Shown piece by piece: positions 61,392 through 64,000 of a DNA stretch of 64,000 nucleotides; positions within the stretch are counted from its first letter, which is position 1, and each line of letters starts with the position of its first letter. This stretch comes from Silvimonas soli (lineage in GTDB: Bacteria; Pseudomonadota; Gammaproteobacteria; Burkholderiales; Chitinibacteraceae): positions 3,779,001 to 3,843,000 of the forward strand of contig NZ_CP106736.1 of assembly GCF_030035605.1 (NCBI RefSeq). The letters run 5' to 3'. Below the pieces are notes generated by a model. It was not told the origin of the DNA, made no database searches, and saw only the letters and a list, made by a program, of their open reading frames with translations. The translations under genes were made by a program, and so were the position numbers.

Positions 61392-61961
61392 ATGACCACC
61401 CAGATCACCTCGCGCGAAGAAGTTGTTGATACCTTGATGCAGGTATTTCGCGATCACGGTTACGACGGCACCAGTCTGTCTATCTTGTCTGAAGCCACTG
61501 GCCTGGGGCGTTCCAGTCTTTACCACTATTTTCCTAACGGTAAAGCCGATATGGGTGCGGCGGTGCTGGCGCGGGCCGGGGAGTTCGTGCGCGAGCATGT
61601 GGTGGGGCCGCTCAAAGCTGCGGGTGCGCCGCGTGAACGGGTAGAGCGCTTTGCCTTGGGGCTGGATCGTTTTTATATGGGTGGCAGCAACGCGTGTCTG
61701 ACCAATGTATTTGCCATTGGCGAGGCCGCAGATTTGTTTGGCGACAAGCTGCAAGAACGCTTGCGCTTGCTGATTGCCACGTTGGCCAATGTGGCGCAAG
61801 AAGATGGTCAATCGCCTGCTGATGCCGCGCGCCACGCCGAAGATGTCGTCATCGCCTTTCAAGGAGCGCTGGTCGTGAGCCATGCGTTGCGCACCACCGA
61901 TACTTTCCGCCGCATTCTCAGTGAATTGCCTGATCGCTTGCTGCGCCAGGCCGCTGATTAG
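61392..61961 (+). CDS. TetR family transcriptional regulator
   Basis: From ATG 61392, 189 residues. The N-terminal helix-turn-helix domain reads REEVVDTLMQVFRDHGYDGTSLSILSEATGLGRSSLYHYFPNGKADM (broken here by function: helix 2 TSLSILSEATGLG, recognition helix RSSLYHYFPNGK). The C-terminal part includes GGSNACLTNVFAIGEAAD and ends SELPDRLLRQAAD. The cysteine may sense electrophiles, as in related TetR regulators of GST or oxidoreductase genes. The frame is open upstream, but the ATG after the operator fits. It heads a run of three co-directed genes. Confidence 0.9.
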   Translation: MTTQITSREEVVDTLMQVFRDHGYDGTSLSILSEATGLGRSSLYHYFPNGKADMGAAVLARAGEFVREHVVGPLKAAGAPRERVERFALGLDRFYMGGSNACLTNVFAIGEAADLFGDKLQERLRLLIATLANVAQEDGQSPADAARHAEDVVIAFQGALVVSHALRTTDTFRRILSELPDRLLRQAAD

Positions 61962-61979
61962 TTCTTCAACAGGCAATTC

Positions 61980-62489
61980 ATGAATCCCGATCTTTATTCG
62001 CTGAGCGTGCCCACTTTTCGGCGCTATCTAAACACATTGTCACAACTCGTCCAGGCGGCCGAACAGCATGCGTTGCAAGTGCCGCAGGCCGATCTGCTGG
62101 ATGCCCGCCTGGCGCCAGACATGTTGCCGTTTGGCACGCAGGTGGAAATCGCCTGCAATTTTGTGGCTCGCACCTGCCTGCCGTTGGCTGGACACCCGCT
62201 GCCACCTTATCCGGTTATGGCGCCGGGCTATGAGGGTTTGCAGTTGCGCGTGGCCGCAGCGCAGGCATTGCTCGATACGCTGACGCCTGCCGAGTTTGAT
62301 GCACAGCGAGTCATTTGCGACCAGGCCGGTACCGCACAAGTGCAACTGCCGGCCGCCGCATTTTTGCAGGAATATGCGCTGCCAAATTTCATGTTCCACC
62401 TGGTAACCGCATATCTGATCTTGCGTAGCAGGGGAGTGCCGTTGGGCAAGTCGCAGTTTGACGGCTTTCATGCCTATCCGGGTGCTTGA
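61980..62489 (+). CDS. DUF1993 family protein
   Basis: A 169-residue protein with the DUF1993 pattern: YSLSVPTFRRYLNTLSQLVQAAEQHA, then LLDARLAPDMLPFGTQVEIACNF, and near the end PNFMFHLVTAYLILRSRGVPLGKSQFDGF. Members are helical, DinB-like four-helix proteins without a known reaction. It begins 18 bp after tetR and is probably co-transcribed with it. Confidence 0.88.
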   Translation: MNPDLYSLSVPTFRRYLNTLSQLVQAAEQHALQVPQADLLDARLAPDMLPFGTQVEIACNFVARTCLPLAGHPLPPYPVMAPGYEGLQLRVAAAQALLDTLTPAEFDAQRVICDQAGTAQVQLPAAAFLQEYALPNFMFHLVTAYLILRSRGVPLGKSQFDGFHAYPGA

Positions 62490-62583
62490 ACGGTGTCTCT
62501 GCGTATCGATTGAACGGGCAGAACATTGCTCTGCCTGTGGCGCACACCGGCATCTGTTGAGCTAAATACCCATTTGTTTTTTC

Positions 62584-62612
62584 TTGATTGTACCGAACGT
62601 TCGGTATATAAC
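62584..62612 (+). promoter_or_regulatory. GST promoter with a perfect 16-bp operator between -35 and -10
   Basis: TTGATT (62584-62589) and TATAAC (62607-62612) stand 17 bp apart as -35 and -10. The palindrome TACCGAACGTTCGGTA (62591-62606) fills the spacer exactly. A bound TetR-type dimer would exclude RNA polymerase. Confidence 0.75.
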
Positions 62613-62666
62613 TTGGCACATGGAATCACTTCCGATTCCAGTCCTATCCAGCAGGGAGCCCAGGTT

Positions 62667-63302
62667 ATGTCTACGCAGCCACAACAACCCATTCGCTTTT
62701 ATCGCCATCCTTTGTCTGGCCACTGCCACCGTGTGCAACTGCTGTTGTCCATGCTGCAATTGCCGTATGAAGTAATTGAGGTCGATCTGGCGCATGGCGA
62801 GCATAAAAGCCCGGCGTTCCTGAAGTTGAATCCGTTCGGTTTGCTGCCGGTAATCGATGATGGCGGCACGGTGGTGGCGGATTCTGCCGCCATTCTGGTT
62901 TATCTGAACCAACGCTATGGCTCGACCCGATATTTGCCTGAATCTCCGGCAGGGCAGGCTGCGGTACAACGTTGGCTGGCCATTGCTGCCGGACCGTTGA
63001 CTGCCGGACCTGCCACAGCGCGCATCGCTAACGTGTTTGGCAAACCGCTGGATAAACAGCAGGCGATCCTGTCAGCGCACGAATTATTCAAGGTGATTGA
63101 AGGCTGGCTGACCGAGCGCGACTTCCTTGCCGCCGACCACGAAACGCTGGCCGATATCGCGCTGTACGCCTATGTGGCACATGCGCCGGAAGGGGATATA
63201 TCGCTGGAGCCATATCCACATATCCGCGCCTGGCTAAATCGCATTGAGGCATTACCAGGCTTTGTGCCCATGCAACGCACAGCAGTTGGCCTGGCGGCCT
63301 GA
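62667..63302 (+). CDS. Glutathione S-transferase
   Basis: From ATG 62667, 211 residues. The thioredoxin-like N-terminal domain (FYRHPLSGHCHRVQLLLSMLQLPYEVIEVDL; glutathione-binding NPFGLLPVIDD and the VADSAAILVYLNQRYG region) is followed by the helical C-terminal domain, with the capping motif LADIALYAYVAHAPEGDI. It conjugates or reduces electrophiles with glutathione. AGGGAG and a nearer AGG precede the ATG. Controlled by the operator directly upstream; followed 41 bp later by a flavin-oxidase gene on the same strand. Confidence 0.92.
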   Translation: MSTQPQQPIRFYRHPLSGHCHRVQLLLSMLQLPYEVIEVDLAHGEHKSPAFLKLNPFGLLPVIDDGGTVVADSAAILVYLNQRYGSTRYLPESPAGQAAVQRWLAIAAGPLTAGPATARIANVFGKPLDKQQAILSAHELFKVIEGWLTERDFLAADHETLADIALYAYVAHAPEGDISLEPYPHIRAWLNRIEALPGFVPMQRTAVGLAA

Positions 63303-63343
63303 AACGGCAGATGTCTAGAGATCGCAGACTAGGGGTATGAGCA

Positions 63344-64000
63344 TGGCTGAGCTTGATCCAGGTTGGCAGCACGATGAATCACCTTTTCACAGCGTGTCGC
63401 GGCAGATTCAGGCGCGCTTGGGGATGGGCGACAAAATGGCGCAGATTGGCCAGCGCACCATTCGTGGTTTTTTGCCGCAGCAGCATCGAGACTTCTACCC
63501 TCAGTTGCCGTTCTTGCTGGTGGGGAGTGTGGATGGGGCAGGCCAGCCATGGGCTTCTATCGTGTGCGGGCAACCTGGCTTTCTGACTACGCCTACCTCA
63601 GAACAGTTATCGATCAGTGCCCGGCCATTGGCAGGTGATTTACTGATGGAAAACCTCCATCTGAATGCACCGTTGGGTGTGCTGGGGATTGAGTTGCCAA
63701 CACGGCGGCGTAATCGCTTGAATGGCAAGGTGTCGGTACTGGACGAACATGGTTTTGCCATTGCCGTGGATCAGGCTTTTGGCAATTGTCCCAAGTACAT
63801 TCAAAGCCGGGAACCGACATTCATCGCACCAGCAGACCTGCATCCTGGCTTGCCTGTTCTGGCCGATCAGCTGGATGCAAAGAGCCGCGCCATCATTACC
63901 AGTGCCGATACGCTATTCATTGCCACCAGTTGCCTCATCGCCCCGGAAAGTGAACGACGGTGGCAGGGCGTGGATATCTCGCATCGTGGCGGGAAACCAG
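63344..64000 (+). CDS. Pyridoxamine-5'-phosphate-oxidase-like FMN-binding protein, N-terminal part
   Basis: An open frame that runs past the window end; 219 codons are visible from ATG 63344. AGGGG lies 7 nt before this ATG; ATG 63338 is the alternative. It starts MAELDPGWQHDESPFHSVSR, then TIRGFLPQQHRDFYPQLPFLLVGSVDGAGQPWASIVCG (split barrel FMN fold; LLVGSVD and PWASIVCG are key), GVLGIELPTRRRNRLNGKVS and AFGNCPKYIQSRE. This is the N-terminal unit of proteins that often continue into a ferredoxin-NADP reductase domain. Behind GST in the same direction, it probably belongs to the same TetR-controlled electrophile response. Confidence 0.85.

Overview
The window looks like chromosomal DNA of a betaproteobacterium, most likely of the order Neisseriales (Chromobacteriaceae/Chitinibacteraceae-like). 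The grounds are moderate-to-high GC, protein families typical of that group, many short dispersed palindromic repeats including dRS3-type ATTCCC-N8-GGGAAT elements, and no plasmid or phage genes. This placement is inference from content only; there is no rRNA in the window.

Layout. 1-2.4 kb: an SRPBCC protein (cut by the window edge), a YciI-like protein and a small AraC regulator/VOC/membrane-protein operon, all on the minus strand. 2.6-4.5 kb: an arsenic resistance operon, arsR-acr3-arsC, with a perfect palindromic operator lying across the arsR start. 5-7 kb: an AT-richer O-acyltransferase with an SGNH domain. 7.2-13.4 kb: a complete alpha-glucoside ABC importer (binding protein, two permeases, ATPase) with a GH13_23-type alpha-glucosidase. 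13.8-23.2 kb: the L-arabinose locus, with araBDA on the minus strand divergent from araF-araG-araH-araC and a ybhA-like phosphatase; the shared promoter region carries three phased AraC-like boxes. 24-31 kb: mixed chromosomal genes (rarD, YpfJ-like metallopeptidase, arfB, an EamA transporter, a chemotaxis receptor).

31-57.7 kb is a large polyamine/GABA catabolic island: a MocR/GabR-type regulator, gabT, gabD, an AraC-type regulator, puuD, puuA, spuC, potFGHI, an outer-membrane channel-like protein, puuB, puuC, then a second module of class III aminotransferase, glutamine amidotransferase, agmatinase-family ureohydrolase and a second PuuB-like oxidase. Together these can import putrescine, take it through the gamma-glutamyl route or direct transamination to GABA, and pass it via succinate semialdehyde to succinate. 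The intergenic spaces are full of dispersed palindromes, including a 271-bp element with nested inverted repeats at 36.6-36.9 kb and a candidate sigma-54/NtrC promoter at 36.2-36.3 kb without an obvious gene behind it.

57.7-61.2 kb (minus strand) carries a bufferin-type RiPP cluster: a Sec-exported four-cysteine DUF2282 precursor, an MNIO (DUF692) enzyme, its DUF2063 partner and a DoxX protein, followed by a Sua5/TsaC gene. 61.4-64 kb holds a TetR regulator, a DUF1993 protein, a glutathione S-transferase behind a perfect 16-bp operator similar to one upstream of the tetR gene, and a flavin-binding oxidase domain cut by the window end. No tRNA, rRNA, CRISPR array or intact transposase gene was seen.
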